A stretch of 64,000 bases of DNA from Cafeteria roenbergensis (GCA_008330645.1 VLTN01000059.1:155309-219308); one strand, 5' to 3'. Positions 32,400 to 43,211 are shown, counted from the first letter of the stretch. A program made the numbers and translations. Notes: a model not told the origin generated them from the letters alone.

Positions 32400-35300
32400 A
32401 TGCTCGCGCTCCCTTGGGTGGGAGACCCTCTCGCGGGCCGGGGCTACATCCTGGCCTGGGCAATTGCGCTTCTGGCGACGACGGCTCTGCGCTCCGTCGC
32501 AGCGCTCCCCCGGCCCGACCAGGCCCTCGGGCGCCGGCAGAGCCCGCCGCACCACCGCCCCTCGGACCGCCAGAACCTCCCCATTGGAGCTGCCCCCTCC
32601 CCACACACCCAGGCCCCTCGCCCCAGCGTCTGGCGAGCAAACCCGCTGCCCCGTCTTCGTCGATCGCTGCTCTTCGCCGGGAAGACCCCGCCGCCCGACC
32701 TCGGCGGCCCATCCCTCCACACGCTCAACGCCGTGGCGCTGGCGGCCTGCTTGCTTCACGCCTTCGCCGACCTGTGGCTTCAGGCAGGCTTGGAGGCAGC
32801 CTCGCTGGCGGCGGCAGAGCCGTTCACGCTGCGGCCGCTCTTCGCGGCGTGGCCCCTCGCCCCCCTGGCCACGGCGGATGGCATGGTCCGCGCGTTCGCC
32901 CCGTCCGTGTCTCCGCTCCTCGCGCTGGCGCCAGCGGTCCTGTTCGTGCTCGCCGTGGCTTGGGGAAGGGCCCACTCCGGCGCGGACGGGCCCTTTGAGG
33001 CGTTCACGGGGGGCGCGGTGGGTGTGATTGTTGCGGCGGCGGTCTGGAGTGGGTTGGCGGCGGCGCTGCCGGGCAAGATGGCGGCGGCGGCTGATGTGAT
33101 GGCTGCCGGCGCTGCTGCCGGCGCGGCTGCCGCAGCGCGGGTCGGCGCACTGGCGACTGTGGCAGCGGCATCAGCGGCGGGCATATCCAGCGGCCCGGCC
33201 ATGGCGTCGTGGGCCGGCGTGGGCGCTGCTGGTGCCGCCGCTCCCGCCGCAGCCACTGCCGCTGGTGCCGGGTATGGGGCCCCTGGGACGGCGAACGGGG
33301 CCGGCTGGTATCTGCCCGACGCCGTCGCATCAGCGGCCGGAGCAGCAGCCGGCCGCCCCGCCCTCGCCCCCGCCCTTGAGCTGCTGCTTCCCGGGGCGGT
33401 GCTTGCGGTCAGCGCTCTCGCATTCCCAACCCCGCACCGGTTCGTGCGGTCGGTTCCCGAGGCAATGGGCGCCGCGGCGGCCGCCCTCGCCGTGCTGACG
33501 GTCACCTCTGCGGCCGGGGCAGCCTGGACTGTGGGGCCCTACGCTCGCGCTGGCGGTTTCGCGCAGGCAGGGTGCGCGCCGGCGAGTCCCACTCAACTGT
33601 TTGGCGCTGCCGCGGGCAGGACGCACGCTGCAGCCCTCGCCCTCGGCGCCCGGGGCCGAGACCTCGTCTACGGTGGCGGCGGCTTGGTGAGGGTGCTGCT
33701 CGAGACGAGTGCGGGCGCCGTCGGGAACGGCACCGAGCGCTCCACACGGGCCAACGACGCAGCCGGAGGCCTCGGCGAGGGCAGTGGCGCAGCCCATCCC
33801 GGCAGGAGGTGGCCGGCCTTCTCGCCGGTGTCCGGTCACGAAGCCTCCGTCTGGAACGGGGCGGCGCTCAGCGGAGGCGGGCCCTGCCATTTGCTGCCCG
33901 CTCAGCCGTGGTCCCGCACGGCGCGGCCTGCCGCCGGGGCCTGCCCTGCAGGCGACAGCGACCCGCCGGTGGTCGTGACGGCTCTGCTTCCAGCGCCCCC
34001 CCCGCAGAGCCGCGCCCTTTGTGCCTTGGCGGGCGGCGATCCGTGGTCGGGCGTGTTCTCGACGCCCCTCCGCCTCGCAGTCCGCCCAGAGGAGAGCATC
34101 CGCCAACAGCATCGTCAGCAGCAGCATCGTCAGCAGCAGCAGGGCGAAGACAGAGGCGGGCGCGGGCGCGGGCGCGAGCGCGAGGGGGCGGCGACGCTAG
34201 CGCCGGCGAGCCCCGCGCCAAGCCCTCCCGTCGGGGCGGTTTGTCCGGAACGCGTGCCGTGTGGGAGCCGCGCTGTCGTCGCCGTCCTGCCGCCCGATGT
34301 TGTCCTGGAGGCGGGAGAGGCGGCCTTGAGGTCCAACACCGGGCCGTGGGCCGCCGGCCGGTCGGGCCGCGGCTGGGCCGACCGGCCGCTGCCACCAGCG
34401 AGCCCGGCGCCGGCCTCGGCCCACCCAGAGGCAGCCACGCCAGAAGCAGGCGCCGCTGCGGCAGCGGCTGGCACGGGCACGGGCACGGGCACGGCCACGG
34501 CCACAGGCGCCTCCGAGCCCAAGGCAGCGGCGGCGGTTGACCGCACGCAGCTGCAATCGCCCGGGGCTCGACGGCGCTCCGTGGCGGCATCGCGACCCGG
34601 GTCTGGGCCCGAGGCTTGCGGCTGGTGCGATGCCAGGGGCAGCAGCAGCAGTCGATGGCTGTCCGGAGCGCGGGAGCGTGCAGCGTCTTCCGGCGCCTCT
34701 GCGGCGCCTCTCGAGGGCGCGGGGACGGCCGCATCCAGCGCCGCCGCCACCGCCGCCCTGCGGAGGTGGGCCAGGGCCGGTGCCAGGGTGCTCGCGCTCG
34801 CGGTGTCAACGGCGACGCTGCTTCTCGGGAGCTGGCTCATCCGCCTCGCGTCGCTCAGCGTCTCTCCAAAGCGAGAGACGCGCGTGCGCCTGTTCGAGCC
34901 CCGGTACACACCCACCCTCTGCCGAACGATTCGACTCACCGCGGCTTTCGACGACTCGGCGTGGAGTATCGCCACGTGGGGCGGGGCGGCCGTGGCCTCC
35001 GTTCCACGCACGGGCAGCGCCACCCGCAGCCTCGCTGCGGCAGAGGCGCTGCTGCTGGGCGTGCACGAGGCCGCTCTGGGCCCCTCGGGCGATGGGTCCG
35101 CCTCGGCAGACCCCGCGAACGAAGCAGCAGGAGCTGCTGGCGCCGGCTCTGCAAGCGCACCGAGCGCCGGTGAGCGCCCCGTGCCAGCAACGGCAGCGGC
35201 GGCGAGGGCCAGGGCCAGGGCGGCGGCCGCAGCGGCGGACGACGACGCCACGCCTGCTGTGGCCAAGGTCGCCCTCCTGCTTCCTCGCCCAAGGGAGCTC

Positions 35301-36839
35301 GCCATGCCCCTGGATGACGTCAGCACATCGCCCGGATCCTTCCTATTTGCTCACGAAGTGACGTCGGCCACCTGGGGCATGGGGTCTTGGCTGCCCCGCG
35401 GAGTGCGGCTCGGGCAGCGTATCTCGGACGTCGGCCACGTTGTTGTGCTGGCGGCGGCGGCCTTCGACGCCGCCGCCCCGGACACGCGCCCGGCTGCGTC
35501 GGGGCGCGCCAGCGGCCGAGCCTCCCGCTTGGCCGGCTCGGCTGGGACCGGGGGCAGCAGTCTCGGGGGCGGCCCGACGGGCGCGAGGCTCGGGACGGGG
35601 CCCACGGGATCGACGACCCACGCGCTTGGCAAGGGGGGGCTCTCGTCCTCAGGAGGGTCCCTCGGCGGATCGTTGCGCCGTCGACGCTCAGCTGCCGTTG
35701 CCGCGGCCGGAGCCAACGGTCAGGGCGCTCAAGGCGCTGCCCGTGCCGACGTCGCAAGCGACTCGCCAGCTGAGGCTCCGGAGCGGAGCGACGTCGGCAG
35801 CGGTTTCGCCGTGGAACTTGCGATGATGGTGGACCCCTCCGGAGCGCCGCTGGACGCCGTGGCGAAGCGACGGCGCAAGGGTGGTCGGCGCGGCGGCGAG
35901 CACCCCGGCGGCAGCGCCGGCCACCACCACCACCTCGCTGGGAGGGGCGAGCTTGACGGCGCGGACGTTGCCGGCGGGGGGCGGCGCCGAGGCGGAGGGG
36001 GGGGCGGCGGCAGCTCTGCCGGCTTGCATGCGGGCTCGCGGCGGAACTCGCCGGTGGGGAGTGGTCGGGGCGCTGTGCCCGCTGGGCTGAGCGGCACCGA
36101 TCTGAGGGCGGACGGAGCTCGCCTCGGCGAGGCGTCGTCCAGCGCCGCGACAGCTTCTGCCGCCACTGCTGCCGCTGCTGCTGCTGCCGCTGCTGCAGCA
36201 GCAACGGCGGCGGCGGGGTCCTCTGGCGCTGTTGCTGGCGCTGGCGCCAGCGGAATCGGCGCCGCCGCAGCGTTTGAGCTGAGCGACGGCGAGGAGGATG
36301 CGCTCTCCGAGGCAGTCAGGGCATCCCGGGTCAGCTCTGAGCAGAGGAGAAACGCTGCGGCTGCGCAGGCGGCGGCAGAGGGGGGCGCAGGGGCTGGCAA
36401 CGCGGTCGGGCGGTCCGGCGGCAGGCGCGGCAGGGACAGCGGCCCCGCTCCAAGCGCTGCTGAGAAGGCAAAAGCGGCAGCAGACACCGCCTCGGCCGGT
36501 GCCGGTGCCGGTGCCGGTGCCGGTGCCGGTGCCGCTGCCGGGGCCGGGGCCGGGGGTCGGGCCGGCGCGAGGGATGACGGCGAGGCCGCGCTCCGGCGGC
36601 AGGTGGCCCGCGTGGCGTCGAGGGCCCGCAGCCTACAGGGGGCGGACGTGAGCGTGGTGTGGAAGGAGATGACGAGCCTTCTGGGCCTCGCCTCGGCGCG
36701 CGCGGTGGTGCTGGCCGCGACGGACGGGCTGCGATACAACGTGGCGGTGCCGACGGCCCTGTGGGCGGGGCTGGGCAGCGGGCTGCTGGCGTGGACCGTG
36801 GTGCCGCACTTGCTATGGCTGGCGCGGTTTCTGCCCTGA
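32400..36839 (+). CDS. Large multi-pass membrane protein of unknown family
   Basis: Single-exon reading, 1,479 residues from the ATG at 32400 (MLALPWVGDPLAGRG). The N-terminal ~380 residues hold about six hydrophobic segments (GYILAWAIALLATTAL, LHTLNAVALAACLLHAFADL, SPLLALAPAVLFVLAVAWG and others, some merely Ala/Gly-rich). A Gly/Pro/Ala-rich region follows. There is one further helix (about nt 34790-34850, ALAVSTATLLLGSWLIRL), then a more globular stretch (RLFEPRYTPTLCRTIRL, and later a segment around WGMGSWLPRGVRLGQRI). Poly-Ala/His/Gly linkers come next, and the C-terminus has an amphipathic segment and a last helix (LWAGLGSGLLAWTVVPHLLW). The two-ended hydrophobic architecture resembles scaffold-type membrane proteins such as nuclear-pore membrane proteins, but I found no diagnostic motif. 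Hidden introns are possible. Confidence 0.55.
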   Translation: MLALPWVGDPLAGRGYILAWAIALLATTALRSVAALPRPDQALGRRQSPPHHRPSDRQNLPIGAAPSPHTQAPRPSVWRANPLPRLRRSLLFAGKTPPPDLGGPSLHTLNAVALAACLLHAFADLWLQAGLEAASLAAAEPFTLRPLFAAWPLAPLATADGMVRAFAPSVSPLLALAPAVLFVLAVAWGRAHSGADGPFEAFTGGAVGVIVAAAVWSGLAAALPGKMAAAADVMAAGAAAGAAAAARVGALATVAAASAAGISSGPAMASWAGVGAAGAAAPAAATAAGAGYGAPGTANGAGWYLPDAVASAAGAAAGRPALAPALELLLPGAVLAVSALAFPTPHRFVRSVPEAMGAAAAALAVLTVTSAAGAAWTVGPYARAGGFAQAGCAPASPTQLFGAAAGRTHAAALALGARGRDLVYGGGGLVRVLLETSAGAVGNGTERSTRANDAAGGLGEGSGAAHPGRRWPAFSPVSGHEASVWNGAALSGGGPCHLLPAQPWSRTARPAAGACPAGDSDPPVVVTALLPAPPPQSRALCALAGGDPWSGVFSTPLRLAVRPEESIRQQHRQQQHRQQQQGEDRGGRGRGREREGAATLAPASPAPSPPVGAVCPERVPCGSRAVVAVLPPDVVLEAGEAALRSNTGPWAAGRSGRGWADRPLPPASPAPASAHPEAATPEAGAAAAAAGTGTGTGTATATGASEPKAAAAVDRTQLQSPGARRRSVAASRPGSGPEACGWCDARGSSSSRWLSGARERAASSGASAAPLEGAGTAASSAAATAALRRWARAGARVLALAVSTATLLLGSWLIRLASLSVSPKRETRVRLFEPRYTPTLCRTIRLTAAFDDSAWSIATWGGAAVASVPRTGSATRSLAAAEALLLGVHEAALGPSGDGSASADPANEAAGAAGAGSASAPSAGERPVPATAAAARARARAAAAAADDDATPAVAKVALLLPRPRELAMPLDDVSTSPGSFLFAHEVTSATWGMGSWLPRGVRLGQRISDVGHVVVLAAAAFDAAAPDTRPAASGRASGRASRLAGSAGTGGSSLGGGPTGARLGTGPTGSTTHALGKGGLSSSGGSLGGSLRRRRSAAVAAAGANGQGAQGAARADVASDSPAEAPERSDVGSGFAVELAMMVDPSGAPLDAVAKRRRKGGRRGGEHPGGSAGHHHHLAGRGELDGADVAGGGRRRGGGGGGGSSAGLHAGSRRNSPVGSGRGAVPAGLSGTDLRADGARLGEASSSAATASAATAAAAAAAAAAAATAAAGSSGAVAGAGASGIGAAAAFELSDGEEDALSEAVRASRVSSEQRRNAAAAQAAAEGGAGAGNAVGRSGGRRGRDSGPAPSAAEKAKAAADTASAGAGAGAGAGAGAAAGAGAGGRAGARDDGEAALRRQVARVASRARSLQGADVSVVWKEMTSLLGLASARAVVLAATDGLRYNVAVPTALWAGLGSGLLAWTVVPHLLWLARFLP
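36485..36545 (+). repeat. In-frame hexamer repeat encoding (Gly-Ala)n
   Basis: GGTGCC units are repeated about seven times, then degenerate to GCTGCCGGGGCC. They encode a Gly-Ala stretch just before the conserved C-terminal part of the unknown membrane protein. Confidence 0.85.
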
Positions 36840-37196
36840 CCGGCTCGGCTGCGTGAAAGCGCGGTGTCGCAGGCGCAGGCTGTGTGACGCATGGCGAGTG
36901 GCAACGAGGCCGTGGGGCCTGACTGCCGAACGCACCCACGCCCGTTGCAAGCGTCACGAAATGCAAGCCACGCACACTGTTTGCGCTGAACCAACGCGCC
37001 GAGCGCACCGTCGCTCGGCAGCCTCCGGCCACGGCCCGCCGGCCCAATGGCGACAGCCGGCCCGCTGGCCAAGCCGACAGTGGCACCATCGGGGAGCAGC
37101 GACGCCCTCCCCCCCCCCCCCCCTTTGTCTGCCTCCCGGAGCCCGCAAAGCCTCCATCGAGCCCCGCCGTCCACCCGAGAGCCATCGTCGTCCGTC
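36840..37196. other. Shared 3' gap between convergent genes
   Basis: The gap is 357 bp and includes a run of 15 C (37109-37123). No coding sequence or structured element was recognised. Confidence 0.5.
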
Positions 37197-37974
37197 TCAG
37201 AGCTTGGGCGAGGTGGCGTCGGCCGCCTTTGAAAACACGCATTTGCCCATCCACCCGTTCATCACCTTCTTGCACTCGGGCGTGGCCTCCGCCATGCCCG
37301 CCGCCGCGTCGTACCCGTCGATGCCGGGGATATCGGTCCCTGACCCCGCCACCTGCAGCAGCTTGGCATCCTCCGCCTTGCCGAACACGCACTCGCCCAG
37401 CCAGCCGTTCATGATGCGCCGGCACTCCGGGGTCGGCTCCGCGAGACCAGATGCAGCGTCAAAGCCCTCCAGGCCAGGAAGCTCGTCTCCGGCGCCTTCT
37501 CCGCCTCGGGCGCGGCCGGCGCCAGCGCGAGCCGTGGCGAAGCGCGGCTCTGCGTGCTGCGCGCGGAGCAGCGACCTCCCCAACGCCTCTGGCTCCACCA
37601 TGCAGGACCGCACAACCGAGAGGATCCGAGCATACGCCGCGCCTTCCTTGGGCAAGCCCTGCAGCGATCAGCGGAGCCAACGCGACCAGCAGCGAGACAT
37701 GTCCTTGCCGCTCGCGAGCCGGCTGCAGGGGCGCTCGAGGCGATGACCCCCTGTTTGCAGGCTACTCACCTTGGAGAGCAGCGCCGCCACTGCATCGGGG
37801 GAAGCTGGAGCAGCGATCGCTGCCACGGCCTGCGGGAAGCACGGGGAAGCACCAAGGCCGCAGCGCATTCCTTGCCGTTGCGCCCTTGGCGCAAGCCAGG
37901 AGTGCGCAGTGGAGCGCGCCCCAATGCAAAGCACGCACCATCAAAGCCAAGACGGCCACGGCGCGGACAGCCAT
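37197..37974 (-). CDS. Small secreted protein with two Cys-containing tandem repeats
   Basis: Three exons: 37974-37939, 37829-37770 and 37658-37197 (introns 37830-37938 and 37659-37769). The 185-residue product begins with a clear signal peptide built from exons 1 and 2 (MAVRAVAVLALM, then AVAAIAAPA); the likely cleavage is after APA. A spacer contains SCMVEPEALG. Two tandem repeats of about 47 residues follow, with consensus DxPGxxGxDAAxGxAExTPECxxxMNGWxGxCVFxKAxDA. Each has two Cys, suggesting one disulfide per repeat. The splice phases join cleanly, which supports the model. I do not recognise the family; it could be a cell-wall, matrix or lumenal protein. All evidence for secretion is the signal peptide. 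Confidence 0.72.
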
Positions 37975-38480
37975 GGCTTCCGCGGGCCGGGCCTGGGGGT
38001 GCGGCCGGGCCCGGCCAGGGCTGGCAGAGCCGCCGGGCAAACAGCGCGGCTGTGTGAACCATTGCTTGCTGCCCCTCGTGGACGCAGCCAAGTGGCCTCC
38101 TCGCTCAGGCAGCCCCCCCCCTTTGACCGACACGGAGCCTTCGACGTGGTTGTGCGCGAAGCGTAGCGGCGCACGTTCGCGGGACGCGAGTATTGCCCGT
38201 GGCACGAACACACAATCTCCCGGGCCCCCAGCACGGCGAACTCGGCCCCGGAGGCAGTCAGGGAGACAGAGGGAGGCAGAGGGAAGGAAAGCAAAGGAGG
38301 AAACGGGGGAGCGCGCGAGAACGAACCAAGGAGAGTGTACCCGGGGCGCCTTCGGCATGGCGCCCAGGCTGAGCGGGAAGCGAAGCTCCTGGCGCCGCAG
38401 CAACACAAACCGGGGCCATGCTGCGAGGCAGACGCCATCGCGCCCGGGCAGCTCGCACCCATGCCTCTCTTGGCGAGCTG
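37975..38480. other. Intergenic gap between secreted-protein gene and UVRAG
   Basis: Both neighbours are on the minus strand. These 506 bp should hold the UVRAG 3' UTR and the promoter of the secreted-protein gene. A purine-rich stretch (AGGGAGGCAGAGG-like, about 38265-38330) is present. Long open frames on both strands here look like composition effects. Confidence 0.5.
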
Positions 38481-40754
38481 TCACCATGCCATCGCGCCGC
38501 CCGCCGCAGACCCGCCTCCCATGGACGCCGTCGTTCCGGCTGCGCCCTCGCGCCCGGCGGCCGACTCGGCGGAGCCCCCCTCCTCCTCCCTCGACGCCAG
38601 GAGCATGGAGTGAAGCAGCACGCGCAGGTTGGCGAGCAGCGGCGCCCGCTCCGGCACCGGGCAGCCCTGCGACAGCAGCAGCTGCTCGACGTTCCGCCGG
38701 AGCATGCGCAGGCCTACGCGGAAGTCGTCCGTAGTCCGCCCCTTGGAGAAGAGGGGAAACAGCCTCGGGGGCGAGAACGGGTCCATCGAGTCCCGCACGT
38801 AGGAGCGCGACGCCACAAACAGCACTTCGTAGCGCAGCCGGACGCCCAGGCACATCGCAAGCATCAGCGTGGAGTGCGCCACGTAGCCGAGCGCGGTGGA
38901 CGTGTTCTCCTCCTCCTGCCTGGACCCGTCGCCCTCGGCCAGGAGCAGCCCCCTGATGCTGAAAATGCGGCTCTGCGCATCCCGCTCCAGAATCGGGTAG
39001 AGCCCTCCGAGCTCCGAGACCATGGCCCGCCGGCGCTCCTGCAGCATGCCCGCCCACACCTGCGCCGCACGCTCGGCGCGCGCCGTGCGGTGGCTTGCGG
39101 CCCTGCACAGCACGGCTAGCCGGGCCAGCTCCGCCTCCGCCTCCGCGGCAAGGCGGTCCTCCTCGGCGGCCGCCGCCTCCTCCGCCTCCGCGGCCGCCTC
39201 CTCTGCAGCGGCGAGGGCTCCGCAAGTTGCCGCCTCGCGCCGCAGCGCCTCCAGCTGCGAGGCGCCGGGGCCTCGCTCCCGGGCCGCGGCAGGGGCTGGC
39301 TCTGCCCTTGCCGGCGGTTCCCCCGCGGCCCATCCCTGCGCCCACCGGCCGCCGCCCGCTGCCCTCAGCCTGGAAATTTCCGCGGTTTCGGCTTCAATGG
39401 CTGCCTGGAGCTGCGCGAGCCGCCGAATTCCGTCGAAGCTGCGGCGGATGTCGAGGTACGCGGCGGTGGTCTGGGGGTCCGCGCCGGGGCCTCCGATGGG
39501 AGGGCCCGCCGCGCCACCCCGGCTCGGGGATGCCGGCGCCGAGTCGCGGCCTGCGGCGCCCGGCGGCAGCGCAGGCGGCGACAGAGAAGGGTTCGGCGAG
39601 GCCGCTTCGGGGGAGCGAAGCCCCGGCGGGGGCTGCAGCGGCGGGGGCAGCAGGGTGGCGCCTCGCATTGCCGCGCCGTCCCCGGCCGCGCCCGCGTGGG
39701 CCGCCGCCACTGCCTCGCGAGGGGCGTACCAGCCGTCCGGGAGCTCGACCAGGACTGTGGCGTCTGGGATTGCGGCCAGGAAGTGGCTCTGCCCCGACTC
39801 GAACGGGTCGTGCCCCAGGTGGACATATGTCTCCAGGGAGCAAGCCACGCTGTGCCGCGGGCACCACGCCCCCTCTGCCCAGTCCCGGTCCAGCGAAGTG
39901 TGGGTTTGCGGCGCAGCTGCAAAGGCCGCGCCGGCGCGGCGGGAGGGGCGCGCCGCCCGTCGCGGGGCGCTGAGGCGCGCGACGCCGCTCTTACGGCTTC
40001 TGGCGAGCTGCTGCTGGCAGGACGGCGGCGTTGCATCGCACCGCCCCGCACGACGGCTCTGGATCGGGGAGGCGGGCGGCGCGGGCGGTGCCCTTGCCTC
40101 TGGGGCGGGCGGCGCCGCGTCGGCCGCCGAGGGCAGCGAGGGAGGCTCAAGCCGCTCCAGCACAAGCCGGAACGCTGAGCGCCGGAGACGAGCCGGCGGC
40201 AGGAACAGGGACCCGGGCCCCGACGCCCCGGTGGCGAGCGTAGCGTCCGCGGCGGCCTCTGTCTCCGACGAAGGCCACTGCACCGCCCACATGAGCCGAG
40301 GGGATGCCACCGATGGCGGCGACGTGGCCAGCTCCGATCCGCCGCCCTCTCCGGCTGCGAGGCGCGCGAGCGGGCAAAACAAGGCGAGCGCCACGGGAGT
40401 GTGACGGCAGTGGGCTGGCGATGGGTGCGCTCGTGGGCGCCGCTGAAGCCCGCGCAGCCTGGGGCTGCATGCACGCAAGCTCACCGAGCAGCTTCAATCG
40501 GACCAGCCTGCCAGTGTCCTCGGCATTGACGGGGACATGTTGCAGGCACACGGACCGAATGTCGCCAACGAAGCGCTGCGACAAGACAGAGGGGGAGGGG
40601 CGAGGGGCGCGCTCTTGCCCGCGCGTCGATGCGGGGGTGTGTTGTGGTCTCCGAGCTGTGCACTCAATCGCGCTGGCGGGACCAGCGGCGGCCTCACGGC
40701 TGTGTGCCGAAGAACCTCGATGCGAGCCCAGCCCGACGCGGGCTCGGACGACAT
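38481..40754 (-). CDS. UVRAG: UVRAG/Vps38-like subunit of the class III PI3-kinase complex II
   Basis: Three exons: 40754-40698, 40575-40485 and 40354-38481 (introns 40576-40697 and 40355-40484). The protein has 673 residues. The short 5' exons join to ARIEVLRHTARFVGDIRSV, the conserved N-terminal helix and start of the C2-like region in UVRAG. Next come a Pro/Ala-rich insert, coiled coils (around IRRLAQLQAAIEAETAEI and the long Ala/Glu segment), and the signature C-terminal domain: MVSELGGLYPILERD, FSIRGLLLAEGD, LGYVAHSTLMLAMCLGVRLR, SRSYVRDSMDPF, FPLFSKGRTTDDF, NVEQLLLSQG. In other eukaryotes this subunit partners Vps34, Vps15 and Beclin in endosome maturation and late autophagy. Atg14 is the nearest alternative, but the C2-like start and the Y-I/V-A-H and FPLFSKG blocks fit UVRAG/Vps38 better. 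Confidence 0.88.
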
Positions 40755-41061
40755 GGTGGCCGCAGCAGCGTGCCGGCCCCCCTGCCACAGCCGCGGCTCC
40801 GTGCGGTGGCCCGGCTCGTCGCGACAGGTCCGGCTCGAGGCTTGCGGCAGAGCAACCGCCTCTTAGCACCGCGCCGCCGTTCCAGCACACAAGGCCGCTC
40901 GTTCGTGGCACGCGTGCGCGTATGTGCGCGCGCGCGTCGGCGCGTGAAGTGTGACCTTGACAGGGGGCGGGGGGGTGCATAGAGGGGAGGAGGGGATTGG
41001 GCAGCGAGTCGGCGGCAGATAGGCGCCTTTTGGTCGGATACCGCGCAGCAGGCACACAAAC
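40755..41061. other. Intergenic gap upstream of UVRAG
   Basis: 307 bp, both neighbours on the minus strand. It should carry the UVRAG promoter and the 3' UTR of the MRH receptor gene. It contains a G-rich run at about 40961-40975. No coding sequence or RNA gene was seen. Confidence 0.5.
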
Positions 41062-43211
41062 TCAGAGCATGGGGTTGCCATCGTCGTCGCCGTCCGGGCC
41101 GGTGTAACCCGCCCTGGCGCCGTCGTCGATGCCCGGGATGTCGGCGCCCTCGCCGGTGGGGGGCGCGTAGGTGCTGGAGCCACCGAACATTGAGCGGATG
41201 CCGCCTGTGCCCGATGCCGCGGGCGCCGCAGAGGGCGCTCCCGGCGTGCGCACGTAGGTGATGTAGTACACGACCCCCGCAGCGATGAGGAGGCCGCCGA
41301 ATAGGCCGCCGAATAGGCCGCCGACGATCTGGTCGGGGTGGCCGGTGGGCTTGGGGGTGCCGAGGTCTCCCTCCAGCGTGCACTGGGCGCCGGAGAAGCC
41401 CTCGAAGCAGTAGCAGCGGGCGCGGTTGGCGGTGGTGTCCCAGTTGCACACGCCGTTGGCGCCGCAGAGGTCGACGCCGCCCTCGGCCGCGTCGGGGAGG
41501 CACTGCACGGGGCAGGCGTGCACGGTGTGGAGGACCACCTCGTAGTTGCACATGGACGCCTCCACCACGAGGGCGTCCTTGAGGAAGTTGCCGAACTGGG
41601 GGGAGCAGACGAAGTGGATGTTCATCTGGCGGTTGTACACGCCGGCGGTGCCGGTGCCCGCGCCGGCGCCCTTGTCCCAGCAGGGGTCGCCGCCGGACAT
41701 GTGAACGGTCATGCCGGAGGCCATGTGGGTGGATCCGACGACGGCGTTGCCGTACAGCGGGCGGTACTGGATGTTGGCGGGGACGCTGCTGGTGGCGGCG
41801 GTGCGCCAGCACTTGTCGCTCACGCAAGGAGAGGCGCCGACCTGGGCCGTGTCGGCGTCAACGTCGACGGCCTGGGCGGCCTCGGCGGCGCGAACGGCGG
41901 CCGCGACGGGCGCGGAGGGGCGGATGGAAGCGGGCCGGGCGCCGAGCTGGCGACGTGCTGCGGCCACGATGGCGTCCTTGCGGGCGCCGGTCACAACGCG
42001 GGACGCGGCGGGAAGGTCCACGCCCGCGGCGCGGGCGGAGCGGAGCACATCGGCAGTGATGGGGGTGCTGCTGCCCGGCGTGTCGGCGAGGTCCAGAGCC
42101 GCGGTCACCTGAGACGGGTTGCTTGACTTGAGGAACTGATAGGCAGGCGAGTCGGAGTAGCGCAGCTGCGAGCCGTTCAGGGCAAAGGGGGCGATGCCCA
42201 GCAGGGGGGGGAGAGAGAGACAGGCATGAGTGGCAACTGGGGCGACAGCCCCAAGGCGCAGGCTGGCGGCGGCCCGCCGCCGTCCACGCTCTGCGAAGCG
42301 CCCGCTGGTTTCCGCGCGAGCAAGACTGCTCACAGGGGTGCAGGCGGACTCGTTGACCTGGCCACGCGTCTGGACGCAGGCCTGGGACACCAGCTCGCTC
42401 TGGGGAAGGTCGCCGCAAAAGTTGACCTGGTACAGGAAAGGATCCCGGCGGTCGCGCTCGTCGTAAATGAGCCAGGGGCCGTTGTTGGCGAAGAACTCAA
42501 GGGAGTAGGACACCTGGTCGGACGTGTACCCGGTGGGGGTGTACGCACAGTTCTGCGGTCAGGGGCAGAAAGCGCGGAGGATGCGGCCAAGGACGAATGG
42601 TCGGCACTTGCGGCACTTGGAGTCGCCAGGTCGGCGAGACCCTGCCCGGCTTGAGCCGCGGGCAGCCCCCGCCGAAACAGCGAGAGGGCCGCGCCTGCCA
42701 CGCGGCCGCGGCCCTGGGCTTCCAGGCGGGAGAGGGGAGGGGGCGCGAGGGGAGGGGGGCGCGCCCTGGACGCGCGCGCGCAGCAGTGTCCAATGCTGCC
42801 AGTTCCAAAACTTGCAACCCACTCGCGCTGCCCCTCGGTCTGCGGGCCGCGCCGCGGTAGGACTTCGCCCCCTCTCGGCGGGGATCGCGCCGGCGCAGGT
42901 GACGGCGCTGGCGCGCCCTCCACGCCCTGCCCCTCCTCGCAGACGCGCGAGCTCGGCGCGGCTCTTCAACCTCGGTTCCCAATGATCCCGGCAGGTTTTC
43001 CTCCTCGAGTCACCGGGCGGGGCAAAGGGCGCGCGGCGGCCGCCGGCTCGGCTGGCGCAGGGGCAAGCACAGGGCAGCGCAGCCCGACGAGGGCGCGCTC
43101 CGCGGGGCCGGCCAAGGCCCGCCCACTCACAGGGTGCGGGGATGGCGCCGGCAAGGCGGCGGATGCAACGAGCGCTGCGGCCGCTGCCAGGATCGCGCGC
43201 ATCGCCAGCAT
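41062..43211 (-). CDS. MRH-domain, EGF-like, single-TM sorting-receptor-like protein (minus copy)
   Basis: Three exons: 43211-43131 (signal peptide), 42552-42334 and 42165-41062. Introns are 42553-43130 and 42166-42333. The product is 467 residues. It has a signal peptide (MLAMRAILAAAAALVAS), then an MRH/Atg27-type lumenal domain with paired Cys (NCAYTPTGY, FLYQVNFCGDL, SACTP, an Ala-rich insert, MNIHFVCSPQFGN, CNYEVVLHTVHACP). An EGF-like module follows (LCGANGVCNWD and RCYCFEGFSGAQC), then one TM helix at residues ~378-402 (GGLFGGLFGGLLIAAGVVYY). The cytosolic tail ends in DDDGNPML. MRH proteins recognise mannose-phosphate or mannose glycans, or act in Atg9/Golgi traffic. Ligand binding is unproven here, and the canonical Gln-Arg-Glu-Tyr sugar contacts could not be assigned by eye. 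Confidence 0.75.

Noticed and set aside
40147-41055. 302-codon minus-strand frame upstream of UVRAG as a gene
   Set aside because: It merely includes UVRAG exon 2 flanked by introns and intergenic DNA. The rest has no family resemblance.
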